DNA from: Gammaproteobacteria bacterium
Lineage (GTDB): Bacteria > Pseudomonadota > Gammaproteobacteria > SZUA-229
DNA length: 59,027 nucleotides
NCBI GenBank assembly: GCA_013041745.1
Contig: JABDRN010000028.1
Location: forward strand, 1 to 59,027
Reading direction: 5' to 3'
Under the pieces are notes generated by a model, which saw only the letters and a program-made list of their open reading frames with translations, had not been told where the DNA came from and searched no databases. The translations under genes and the position numbers were made by a program. This document shows, piece by piece, positions 38,133-46,144 of the stretch (position 1 is its first letter; each line of letters starts with the position of its first letter).

Positions 38133-39602
38133 GTGCTGTACACCGGAGCTAAAGTTATTTTAAAAGTGTTGCTCTGTATCAGCCTGTCCCTGGCTTCTAA
38201 CCAGCTCATAGCGAGTGACTACAGTCCCCCGGGCCTCTATGATGTAGACACTATTACCCTTGATAATGGCATCGATGTGATATTTAAGCAGCGTCAGACA
38301 GCACATACTTTTTCCATGCGGGTCTGGGTAGGCATAGGTACACAGGACTTTCCATGTAAGAGCCAGGAGATACCGCATTTTTTAGAACACCTGTTGTTTA
38401 CCGGGACAACGAAACATAGCGAGGTGGAACTTGAGCATCTTGTGGCTGATCATGGAGGTTACTGGAACGCTGCAACGGGAGTAGAAGAAACGACATACCA
38501 GATAGACATATATAGTCGCTATGCTGAGTTTGCCATAGACATGCTTCATGAGATCATTACAGATTCAACTATAACGGCTGAGAATGTCGAAATATCCAGA
38601 GATATTATTCATCGTGAGTCTGGCGGTGAACCTTCAGCGATAAGGCGTTGGTTTAGAGACCGTGGTGTTGGTGTAAACGCTACCATTAAAGCTGTGCGAC
38701 AGTTGGTGCCCGATACCAACCTTGTCTGTGAATCATTGGTGACCGCTACAGATATCAGCCGTGATCAGATAATAGATACCTTCGAAAAATTTTATGTGCC
38801 AGGTAATATGGCAGTAATAATCGTTGGAGATTTCGATCGCGATGAGGTGCTGCAGCAATTGCGTCGAACGTTTGGCAAGATGCCTGTTAAACCGGTACCT
38901 GAAAGGTTAATAACCGGTATCGAAGAAAGTCTTAGTTTTGATCCTGTAACCGGTACGCTATCTCCCCTTATCAGTGATGATGCTAATATCGGTATAATGT
39001 ACCGTCTGCCGGGATATTGGTCTGAAGATCATTATCCGATGATGGTGCTTGAAGAGTATCTACATTATAGAATAAGCGAAGTTATCCGGATGGAACGTGG
39101 TCTCGCCTATGCTCCGGATACCTGGAGTTATAGAACAGACCGGTTCGGTCTGTTCGGTGTCTATGCAGATGTGAACATTGATGATATTGACGATGCACTA
39201 TTTTTGATAAATAGAGAAATGAGAATGCTCACTGAACATTACCTGAGTGAGGAATCGTTAGAACGGTCTAAATTAAAGATATTACTACGCAGTGTCCGGG
39301 GGTATGAATCTAATAGCGAGTTTGCAGGCTATTATTCTGCCCAATATGTTTTATTTAGAAAAAACCGGACCTTCGAAAATGTGGAGCAGAAGATCGAAGC
39401 TGTTACACTTGAGGATATAGAGAGAGTCGTAAAGAAGTATCTTTCGAAGGATAAAGCTGTGACGATATTTGAAACACCGACACTCACATTAACGCAGCTT
39501 TATGTTCTTTTATCAGTACTGTTCCTGGCTGCAATTTTGTTCGTGATGTATGTATATATAAAGCTCCATGTACGATTTAAAAAATCGAAAACCAATAATT
39601 AG
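38133..39602 (+). CDS. M16 family zinc peptidase with signal peptide and C-terminal membrane anchor
   Basis: 489 residues from a GTG that abuts the mnmE stop. A signal peptide (VILKVLLCISLSLASNQLIA) leads to a pitrilysin-type domain. The inverted zinc motif HxxEH is HFLEH at 82-86, and the third ligand is probably Glu162, 76 residues on, the expected spacing. The C-terminal M16 half (YRLPGYWSEDHYPMMVLEEYL, RMERGLAYAPDTWSYR) is present. A membrane helix (about 451-475) and basic tail end the protein. It is thus a tethered periplasmic metallopeptidase. The substrate is unknown. M16 genes are often paired with an inactive paralogue; none is seen here. Confidence 0.9.
   Translation: MLYTGAKVILKVLLCISLSLASNQLIASDYSPPGLYDVDTITLDNGIDVIFKQRQTAHTFSMRVWVGIGTQDFPCKSQEIPHFLEHLLFTGTTKHSEVELEHLVADHGGYWNAATGVEETTYQIDIYSRYAEFAIDMLHEIITDSTITAENVEISRDIIHRESGGEPSAIRRWFRDRGVGVNATIKAVRQLVPDTNLVCESLVTATDISRDQIIDTFEKFYVPGNMAVIIVGDFDRDEVLQQLRRTFGKMPVKPVPERLITGIEESLSFDPVTGTLSPLISDDANIGIMYRLPGYWSEDHYPMMVLEEYLHYRISEVIRMERGLAYAPDTWSYRTDRFGLFGVYADVNIDDIDDALFLINREMRMLTEHYLSEESLERSKLKILLRSVRGYESNSEFAGYYSAQYVLFRKNRTFENVEQKIEAVTLEDIERVVKKYLSKDKAVTIFETPTLTLTQLYVLLSVLFLAAILFVMYVYIKLHVRFKKSKTNN
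39133..39155. repeat. Perfect 10-bp inverted repeat inside the M16 peptidase gene
   Basis: GAACAGACCG and CGGTCTGTTC separated by the 3-nt loop GTT. It lies in frame within the coding sequence and has no T-run, so it is not a standard terminator. Confidence 0.6.
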
Positions 39603-39676
39603 TTCCATATAATAAAGTAGATGGAATACCAGTCTCTAGTAAAAGAATATAGGGGCACATAAGAGTAAGCAGAAAG

Positions 39677-40546
39677 ATGACAAATTCTATAAAGAACTCA
39701 GCCGTTTTATTGATTCATTGTCCTGATAAGCCCGGTATCGTTGTTGCGATCACAGACTTTATACATAAGAATGATGGAAACATTCTCTATCTGGATCAGC
39801 ATGTTGATACAGAACGTGGTGTATTTTTTATGCGCATTGAGTGGGACCTTTCAAAGTTTGTGATCCAGCGTGAAAAGATTGCGGAGTATTTTGACACACT
39901 CGTCGGTAGCCGTTATCAAATGACCTCACAGCTGCACTTCTCAGATACTAAACTGCGGATGGCGTTATTCGTTTCGAAGTTGCCGCATTGCTTCTATGAT
40001 CTATTGGCCAGGTATGAGTGCGGCGAACTCAATGTTGAGATACCCGTCATCATCAGCAATCACGATGATCTAAAACATGTAGCTGATAGATTAGGTATTG
40101 ATTTTCACTGTATAGAGATAAGCGGTGAGAACAAACAGCAGCAGGAAGAAAAACAAAAAGAACTGTTAGTAAAACATGGTATCGATTTCATCGTCCTTGC
40201 AAGATATATGCAGGTGTTGAGCGATGGTTTCGTGAAAGCGTATCCACAGCGAATAATAAATATCCATCACTCATTTTTGCCGGCTTTTCCGGGTGGGCGA
40301 CCTTATCATAGTGCGTTCGAACGAGGCGTAAAAATTATAGGAGCAACCAGCCACTACGTAACAGCCGAACTTGATGCCGGCCCCATCATTGAACAGGATG
40401 TTGTTCATGTCAGTCACAAGGATACAGTTGACGACATGGTGCGGATCGGACGCGACCTGGAAAAGATCGTACTTGCACGTGCTGTACGACATCATGTGCA
40501 TAATGATTTACTGGTTTATGAAAATCGTACGGTGGTGTTTGAATAG
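39677..40546 (+). CDS. purU: Formyltetrahydrofolate deformylase PurU
   Basis: 289 residues. An N-terminal ACT domain (VLLIHCPDKPGIVVAITDFIHKNDGNIL) is fused to a formyl-transferase domain containing RYMQVLSDGFV, the catalytic region IINIHHSFLPAFPGGRPYHSAF and the Asp-containing TAELDAGPIIEQDV. It hydrolyses 10-formyl-THF to THF and formate, balancing one-carbon pools. It sits alone in the block between mnmE and mnmG and is convergent with soeC. Confidence 0.96.
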   Translation: MTNSIKNSAVLLIHCPDKPGIVVAITDFIHKNDGNILYLDQHVDTERGVFFMRIEWDLSKFVIQREKIAEYFDTLVGSRYQMTSQLHFSDTKLRMALFVSKLPHCFYDLLARYECGELNVEIPVIISNHDDLKHVADRLGIDFHCIEISGENKQQQEEKQKELLVKHGIDFIVLARYMQVLSDGFVKAYPQRIINIHHSFLPAFPGGRPYHSAFERGVKIIGATSHYVTAELDAGPIIEQDVVHVSHKDTVDDMVRIGRDLEKIVLARAVRHHVHNDLLVYENRTVVFE

Positions 40547-40659
40547 TTTTGCGGACAAACTACAGATACATTAAGTATCAAAATGCTGTTAATCAAAAGA
40601 CTAAGCCGTTTTGATATTTATGGATTATATTATTTCTACTTGCCAGCTATGAGAACTTA

Positions 40660-41637
40660 TTATAAAGACTGATAATAAAGGTTCTGCGGGTGATTGGCCT
40701 GTGCAAAGAAGAACCATCGTTCGGCCATCAAGCCAATATACTGAACGATAAAAGCCAGCAAGAATAATATAAACATGTCAGTGGCAAGTGCACTTGTTAA
40801 TAGTGCGACAGGAACGACGAAGGCCAGTACCAGGAATATCCATTTAATACTCTTGAATAGTGAAGGTTTCGCGCCATGAAAATACTCACGGGTATTGAAT
40901 GAACCGCCCATTGAGCCCTGCGCCTTCTGTTTGATACTGGTGTGACGAATACCGATGGCAGAGCTCAGGTTAGATTTGTATTTTATGTTGTTGTTTCTGA
41001 TTAACGATGCTGAACGGGTGATAAAAGCAGCCACAGTAAGCACGATCGCCCAGCCGCCATAGAAATGTATCAGGTCAGATTCGACATAGGACGCGAAAGC
41101 CGTGCTCAATGCAAAGCCGGAGGCCATGCCGAGCAATACATAGTTAACCACGGTAAGGGGTGTCGCCCACTCCTGCAGGAACTTGACGCAGGCATAGATC
41201 ATCGCGGTGCAGATAAATAAAGCGAATGCCAGAACCATGTTGATGCCGCCTACAAATAAAGAAAGGTCGACGACGAGAGCATCACTCAAAGAAAACAGCA
41301 CCGGGTTCCAACCACTTATGTGAATCATCGAATAAATAAAAGTGGTACCCATAAACGCCGGTAATACTATTACCTCACGTGACAGCCACGAAGTTTTCCA
41401 TTTGGCAGCAGAGCGCCAGGCGCGCTCTGGACGGCCGAGGTGGAAGAAAGAAGAAAATAGTCCGCCGACTAAAAAAACCAGAGCGAGCAAACTGCCGTAG
41501 CCATAAAAGCCGGGTGAGTCCTGTACAGGTAATACTTTTATCACAGAATATAACTGGCCGGTATACAGGGCGAGAAATAATCCCTGGCCGACGCCGATCA
41601 AGGTGGTTAGAAAAATTACTGAAAAAGCAGGATGCAT
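40660..41637 (-). CDS. soeC: Sulfite dehydrogenase membrane anchor SoeC (DmsC family)
   Basis: 325 residues with about eight membrane helices. The DmsC-family block FHLGRPERAWRSAAKWKTSWLSREV is clear, with further helices GINMVLAFALFICTAMIYACVKFL and FLVLAFVVPVALLTSALAT. It would anchor the SoeAB module at the inner membrane and pass electrons to the quinone pool. It is last in the soeA-soeB-soeC order. The sulfite substrate is inferred from the cytoplasmic-type partner SoeA and the sox genes; a polysulfide or other sulfur-oxyanion reductase cannot be excluded from sequence alone. Confidence 0.85.
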   Translation of the reverse strand: MHPAFSVIFLTTLIGVGQGLFLALYTGQLYSVIKVLPVQDSPGFYGYGSLLALVFLVGGLFSSFFHLGRPERAWRSAAKWKTSWLSREVIVLPAFMGTTFIYSMIHISGWNPVLFSLSDALVVDLSLFVGGINMVLAFALFICTAMIYACVKFLQEWATPLTVVNYVLLGMASGFALSTAFASYVESDLIHFYGGWAIVLTVAAFITRSASLIRNNNIKYKSNLSSAIGIRHTSIKQKAQGSMGGSFNTREYFHGAKPSLFKSIKWIFLVLAFVVPVALLTSALATDMFILFLLAFIVQYIGLMAERWFFFAQANHPQNLYYQSL

Positions 41638-41696
41638 AATATTGTCTCTTTATGAAGGTACGCAAGACTTACCGATTAGTATGTGCACGGTGCTGC

Positions 41697-42428
41697 TTAC
41701 CAACTCATAATATCGTCTAGGGTTTGATCATCATCATCAGGCATAGGCAGCTGACGCTCTTTGTTGAGTGGATTATCAACGCGGGTAAGCTCATCGCGAT
41801 GTATCGTGATATTGGTCTTGCGTCGCGGCAGATAATGGTTGGCTGGTTTTGTGCCCCACTCCGGCATCAACTGATAGCCGCCATTATCACGTATCTGTTC
41901 TGATACGTTAGAATCTGGGTCATTGACGTCACCAAACAGGCGGGCACTGGTTGGGCAGGCAAGGACGCATGCTGGTTTACGTTCAGACTCAGGTAGTGTT
42001 TCGTCATAGATGCGGTCGACACATAAGGTACATTTTTTCATCACCTTCTGGTTCTCGTCGATCTCGCGTGCGCCATAAGGACATGCCCATGAACAATATT
42101 TACAGCCGATACATTTGTCGTAATCAACCAGAACGATACCGTCCAGTTCACGCTTGTAACTTGCACCAGTTGGACAGACTGGAACACACGGCGGCTCTTC
42201 ACAGTGCAGGCAACTTTTTGGGAAGTGTACGGTTTGTGTATTGGGAAACTCCCCTACTTCGAAGGTTTGAACACGGTTAAAAAAAGTACCGGTCGGATCC
42301 TTGTCGTATGGGTTGTAGTCTGACATGTATCCTGCTGTACCAGAAGTATTCCATTCCTTACAGCTGGTTACGCAGGCATGGCAGCCAACACAAACGTTTA
42401 AGTCGATAACTAAAGCAAGTTGTGTCAT
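41697..42428 (-). CDS. soeB: Sulfite dehydrogenase iron-sulfur subunit SoeB
   Basis: 243 residues of the DmsB/NrfC ferredoxin type, with four cysteine groups for four 4Fe-4S clusters: CVGCHACVTSC near the N-terminus, CLHCEEPPCVPVCPTGA, CIGCKYCSWACPYGA and CTLCVDRI with CVLACPTSA. There is no signal peptide, as expected for a cytoplasmic-facing enzyme. It relays electrons from the molybdenum subunit to SoeC. The gene starts 5 nt after soeA. Confidence 0.92.
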   Translation of the reverse strand: MTQLALVIDLNVCVGCHACVTSCKEWNTSGTAGYMSDYNPYDKDPTGTFFNRVQTFEVGEFPNTQTVHFPKSCLHCEEPPCVPVCPTGASYKRELDGIVLVDYDKCIGCKYCSWACPYGAREIDENQKVMKKCTLCVDRIYDETLPESERKPACVLACPTSARLFGDVNDPDSNVSEQIRDNGGYQLMPEWGTKPANHYLPRRKTNITIHRDELTRVDNPLNKERQLPMPDDDDQTLDDIMSW

Positions 42429-42433
42429 ATCAG

Positions 42434-45361
42434 TTACTCTGTCCTGTTAGCCTTGGTTCCGGCAAAATATTTTAACCAGCGGCCACTCATGAATTTATTA
42501 CGAGCTTTTGTGCCAGGTGTTGTTGCACCCGCTTTGAATTGAGGGTAAGTCTCCTCTGGCTCGTCAGCAGTAGCAGGGTAGATTTTCACGCGAACATCGT
42601 ACCAACCAGCCTGACCGGTTACCGGGTCAGAGTTAGACAGGTGCTCCCCTGCCTTGCTCGGCGGAAGTTCTTCGCTGATCAAGTGGTTCAATAAAAAGCC
42701 CTTCTTGGATTCATTAGCCTTTTTCTTCAGGCCCCATGTACCGCTGGCCTTACCGATAGCATTCCAGGTCCACACGGTACCAGGTTCTACGGCTTCAGAG
42801 TGACGGCACATACAGCGAACTTTGCCGTGCATCGACTCTACCCACATCCACTGCTCATCAGCGATGCCGGCAGCCTCTGCCGTTTTAGTATTTACGTACA
42901 GGTAGTTATGGGTGTGGATCTGACGTAACCAGGCATTCTGCGAATCCCAGGAGTGATACATCGCCATTGGCCGTTGCGTGATAGCGTTTAACGGGAATTG
43001 CTGCAGGTCTGTCTGCTGTGCCTCCAGGGTGTCGGAGTAAAACGGAAGCGGATCAAAATGCATATCGATCCGTTCGCGCAGGTGTTCCGGTGGCTGTTTG
43101 CCATCGGACTTGCCCTGTGCGGCGAGGCGAAACTTCTGTAACACCTCACTGTATATATGAATGTTGATGGGCTCGGCATAACGCGTCAGGCTATGGCGTT
43201 TGGCCCACTCCAGGTAGCCCTGGTTCCAGTTACGCATGTACTGGTATGACTTTGGTAGTTCATAGTGGTAGACGCAGTTGTTCTTTTCGTACATCTCCCA
43301 CTGGTTTGGGTTGGGCTCCCCTTTCATGAACTTCTCGCCGCCTTTGCCGCGCCAGCCAGCAAGGAAACCGATACCTGAATCTGGCGCCGTCTCATAATTA
43401 ATGATGAAGTCAGGATAGTTACGGTATTTTCTGCCGCCCTGCTGGTCGATAAAAGCCGGCAGTTTAAGCCGTGTGCCCAGCTCGATCAGGACTTCCTGGA
43501 AAGGCTTGCATTCCCCGGTCGGTGGCAATACGGGAATACGGACCGAGTCGACCGGTCCATCAAACTCCGAGATAGGACGGTCTAGCATCGACATCACGTC
43601 ATGGCGTTCCAGGTAAGTCGTGTCCGGCAGAACCAGGTCGGCGAAGGCGACCATCTCGGATTCGAAGGCATCACAGACGATCAGGAAAGGAATTTTGTAC
43701 TCGCCCTGCTCGTCTTTATCATTTAGCATGTTGCGCACTTCTTCCGTGTTCATGGTCGAGTTCCATGCCATGTTGGACATGAATATCATCATGGTGTCGA
43801 TCGAATAAGGATCGCCACGCCATGCGTTGGTGATCGCATTTTGCATCATGCCGTGTACAGCCAGAGGGTGCTCCCAGGAAAAGGCTTTGTCCAGGCGGAT
43901 GGGTTCACCATCGTCATCAACGAAAAGATCATCCGGGTCAGCTGGCCAGCCTAGCGGCATACCATTCAACGGCGTATTCGGTTGTACATCATCCCAGCTG
44001 GTAGCCGTTTTTGCACATGGCGGAATCGGTCGTGGGAATGGTGCTTTATGTCGAAAACCACCAGGCCGGTCGATGGTGCCAAGGATACTCATCAGAATAG
44101 ACATGCCACGAATGGTCTGAAAGCCATTGGAATGTGCTGCCAGGCCGCGCATCGCATGGAAAGCCACCGGGTTGCCGGTGATATGGTCGTGTTCTTTACC
44201 CCATGTATCGGTCCATGATATGGGCAATTCGATTTTTTCATCACGTGCAGTAATGCCCATCTCATAGGCCAGGCGGCGGATGGTTTCGACGGGGATACCG
44301 GTGATGTCCGATGCCCATTCAGGTGTATAGTCCTTAACCCGGTCTACCAGAAGCTGGAATGCAGGTTTCACAGGTGTTCCATCATCGAGCTTAAATTCAC
44401 CTAGCAGATAAGGGTCGGAACCTTCGGTGTGCATGGAAATGGGCTTGTTCAGATCCCTGTCCCACCAGAGTTTGTTTTGCGCGTCGAAACAGCCCTCTTC
44501 TTTCGGAACTTCGAAGCGGACAAACATACCATGCTCAGAAGAGCTCTCGTCCATATTAACAAGTTCGGCGGAGTTCGTGTATTTTACAAGAAATTCGCGG
44601 TCATATAGACCCTGTTTGATGATCTCGTTTATCAGCGCGAGGAATAAGGCACCGTCTGTACCGGGCTTGATAGGTATCCATTCATCAGCTATACCGGCGT
44701 AACCGCTGCGTACCGGGTTGATGGCGATAAACTTGCCTCCCTGGCGCTTGAATTTGGCTAACTCGATCTTCATCGGGTTGGAGTGGTGGTCTTCAGCGGT
44801 ACCGATCATGATGAATAGCTTGGAGCGGTCAAGATCGGGTCCACCGAATTCCCAGAATGAGCCGCCGATAGTGTAGATCATGCCCGCCGCCATATTCACT
44901 GAGCAAAATCCGCCATGTGCTGCGTAGTTTGGAGTACCGTACTGTTTAGCAAACAGCCCGGTCATCGCCTGCATCTGGTCACGGCCAGTAAACAGGGCGA
45001 ATTTCTTGGGATCGGTCGCGCGGATTGATGCCAGGCGCTCTTCCATGATAGAGAAAGCTTCATCCCAGGAAATTTCTTCAAACTCGTTATCACCCCGCTT
45101 GCTCTTTGCCTTGCGCATCAGCGGTTTGGTAAGGCGTGCCGGGGAGTACTGCTTCATGATTCCAGATGCGCCCTTGGCACAGATCACGCCCTTGTTCAGT
45201 GGATGTTCCGGATTGCCCTGGATATATCGGACTTCCCCGTCACGCAAGGTAACGCGGATGCCACACCGGCAGGCACACATATAACAAGTCGTATTTTTGG
45301 TCTCTATACGACTATTTTCGTCAGTCGCTTTTGATGTCGGATTGTGTACCGGTTGAGACAT
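42434..45361 (-). CDS. soeA: Sulfite dehydrogenase molybdopterin subunit SoeA
   Basis: 975 residues of the DMSO reductase superfamily. The N-terminal 4Fe-4S motif is CYMCACRCGIRV with the fourth ligand in GVICAKGASG. Cofactor-binding blocks include ALFTGRDQMQAMTGLFAKQYGTPNY, RSKLFIMIGTAEDHHSNPM and the C-terminal MYHSWDSQNAWLRQIHTHNYLYVN. No twin-arginine signal precedes the cluster, so the subunit should stay in the cytoplasm, as SoeA of purple sulfur bacteria does. It would oxidise sulfite to sulfate. An AGGA site lies upstream of the ATG. Close relatives reduce polysulfide or tetrathionate, so the direction is inferred from context. Confidence 0.87.
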   Translation of the reverse strand: MSQPVHNPTSKATDENSRIETKNTTCYMCACRCGIRVTLRDGEVRYIQGNPEHPLNKGVICAKGASGIMKQYSPARLTKPLMRKAKSKRGDNEFEEISWDEAFSIMEERLASIRATDPKKFALFTGRDQMQAMTGLFAKQYGTPNYAAHGGFCSVNMAAGMIYTIGGSFWEFGGPDLDRSKLFIMIGTAEDHHSNPMKIELAKFKRQGGKFIAINPVRSGYAGIADEWIPIKPGTDGALFLALINEIIKQGLYDREFLVKYTNSAELVNMDESSSEHGMFVRFEVPKEEGCFDAQNKLWWDRDLNKPISMHTEGSDPYLLGEFKLDDGTPVKPAFQLLVDRVKDYTPEWASDITGIPVETIRRLAYEMGITARDEKIELPISWTDTWGKEHDHITGNPVAFHAMRGLAAHSNGFQTIRGMSILMSILGTIDRPGGFRHKAPFPRPIPPCAKTATSWDDVQPNTPLNGMPLGWPADPDDLFVDDDGEPIRLDKAFSWEHPLAVHGMMQNAITNAWRGDPYSIDTMMIFMSNMAWNSTMNTEEVRNMLNDKDEQGEYKIPFLIVCDAFESEMVAFADLVLPDTTYLERHDVMSMLDRPISEFDGPVDSVRIPVLPPTGECKPFQEVLIELGTRLKLPAFIDQQGGRKYRNYPDFIINYETAPDSGIGFLAGWRGKGGEKFMKGEPNPNQWEMYEKNNCVYHYELPKSYQYMRNWNQGYLEWAKRHSLTRYAEPINIHIYSEVLQKFRLAAQGKSDGKQPPEHLRERIDMHFDPLPFYSDTLEAQQTDLQQFPLNAITQRPMAMYHSWDSQNAWLRQIHTHNYLYVNTKTAEAAGIADEQWMWVESMHGKVRCMCRHSEAVEPGTVWTWNAIGKASGTWGLKKKANESKKGFLLNHLISEELPPSKAGEHLSNSDPVTGQAGWYDVRVKIYPATADEPEETYPQFKAGATTPGTKARNKFMSGRWLKYFAGTKANRTE

Positions 45362-45784
45362 AAGTTTTTATCCTGAATTGTGTCAGCGCTGGTTATCAAA
45401 GTATCAAGTAATAATATCAACAGTTTACTGTACTCGAATAGCCGGGTTTTGGCTAATCAGCATTATTAAAGCAGCTATAAAATATCCTAATATTCTAATA
45501 TAAACTTAGCTTATGGGTGCTCGATTAGCCGTAAACAAAGCTATATATGATCTATCCAAATGGGATATGACAATGAGTTTCATAAGGTTATTTTACTATT
45601 GTCGAGTTTATAACAGGTTGAATACGCAGTTATTAATTAAAAATATGTCATATTTTCGACAAAATAAAATTATGTGCTATATAAAGAGATATAGCTAATA
45701 AAAGTATCGGTTGTCGCTTAACGCCCGCCGATCAAAATGAGACTAAATTTTGACATTTAATTTGAATTTGATGGGACAGGGACT
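45362..45784. other. 423-bp gene-free region upstream of soeA
   Basis: An AT-rich spacer between the divergent soeA and the small membrane protein gene. It should hold the promoters of both, but I could not pick convincing sites: a TTGACA at 45750-45755 has no matching -10 box. A 61-codon frame at 45513-45698 lacks a ribosome binding site and looks spurious. Nothing else was seen. Confidence 0.6.
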
Positions 45785-45982
45785 ATGAATTTATCTCAAA
45801 ATACAAGCTGGTTTATCGGTATTGTTGCATTTGTAGCTTTGTTTACCGGCTCCAGCATACTCACCAGTGACTTAAGTGATGATCAGAGCATGAATCAGTT
45901 TTCTGGTCTGACAGACTCTGATATTGATGTGATTCTTGCTGTAAAGGCTGAAATGCAGGCAGCAAAAATTCAGTCGAATTAA
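45785..45982 (+). CDS. Small single-pass membrane or exported protein, unknown function
   Basis: 65 residues with a GGGAC site just before the ATG. One hydrophobic segment (WFIGIVAFVALFTGSSIL) is followed by an acidic, soluble tail (TSDLSDDQSMNQFSGLTDSDIDVILAVKAEMQAA). The segment could be an uncleaved anchor. A strong terminator follows 58 nt downstream, so it forms its own short transcript, or ends one. I do not recognise a family. Confidence 0.7.
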   Translation: MNLSQNTSWFIGIVAFVALFTGSSILTSDLSDDQSMNQFSGLTDSDIDVILAVKAEMQAAKIQSN

Positions 45983-46040
45983 GACTGCTAGATAAATTAG
46001 CGCTCATTCTGCCTCTCGGTAGACTGAGACGGCAATAGAA

Positions 46041-46076
46041 AACAGCCTGATAGCTTGCTATCGGGCTGTTTTTTTT
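46041..46076 (+). terminator. Rho-independent terminator after the 65-residue protein gene
   Basis: A 13-bp stem, AACAGCCTGATAG pairing with CTATCGGGCTGTT (one G-U pair), a CTTG loop, and a run of eight T from 46069. It insulates mnmG from upstream transcription. Confidence 0.92.
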
Positions 46077-46144
46077 AGTTAAATCACTGATTTGCCATAT
46101 CCTGGTTTGTATTATAATAGGCGGCCTTATATTTGAGGTTGTAC

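Noticed and set aside
40576-40616. TATCAAAA/TTTTGATA inverted repeat between purU and soeC as a bidirectional terminator
   Set aside because: An 8-bp AT-rich stem with a 25-nt loop is too weak.
45513-45698. 61-codon plus-strand frame upstream of the 65-residue protein gene
   Set aside because: No ribosome binding site and no family resemblance, in AT-rich spacer DNA.
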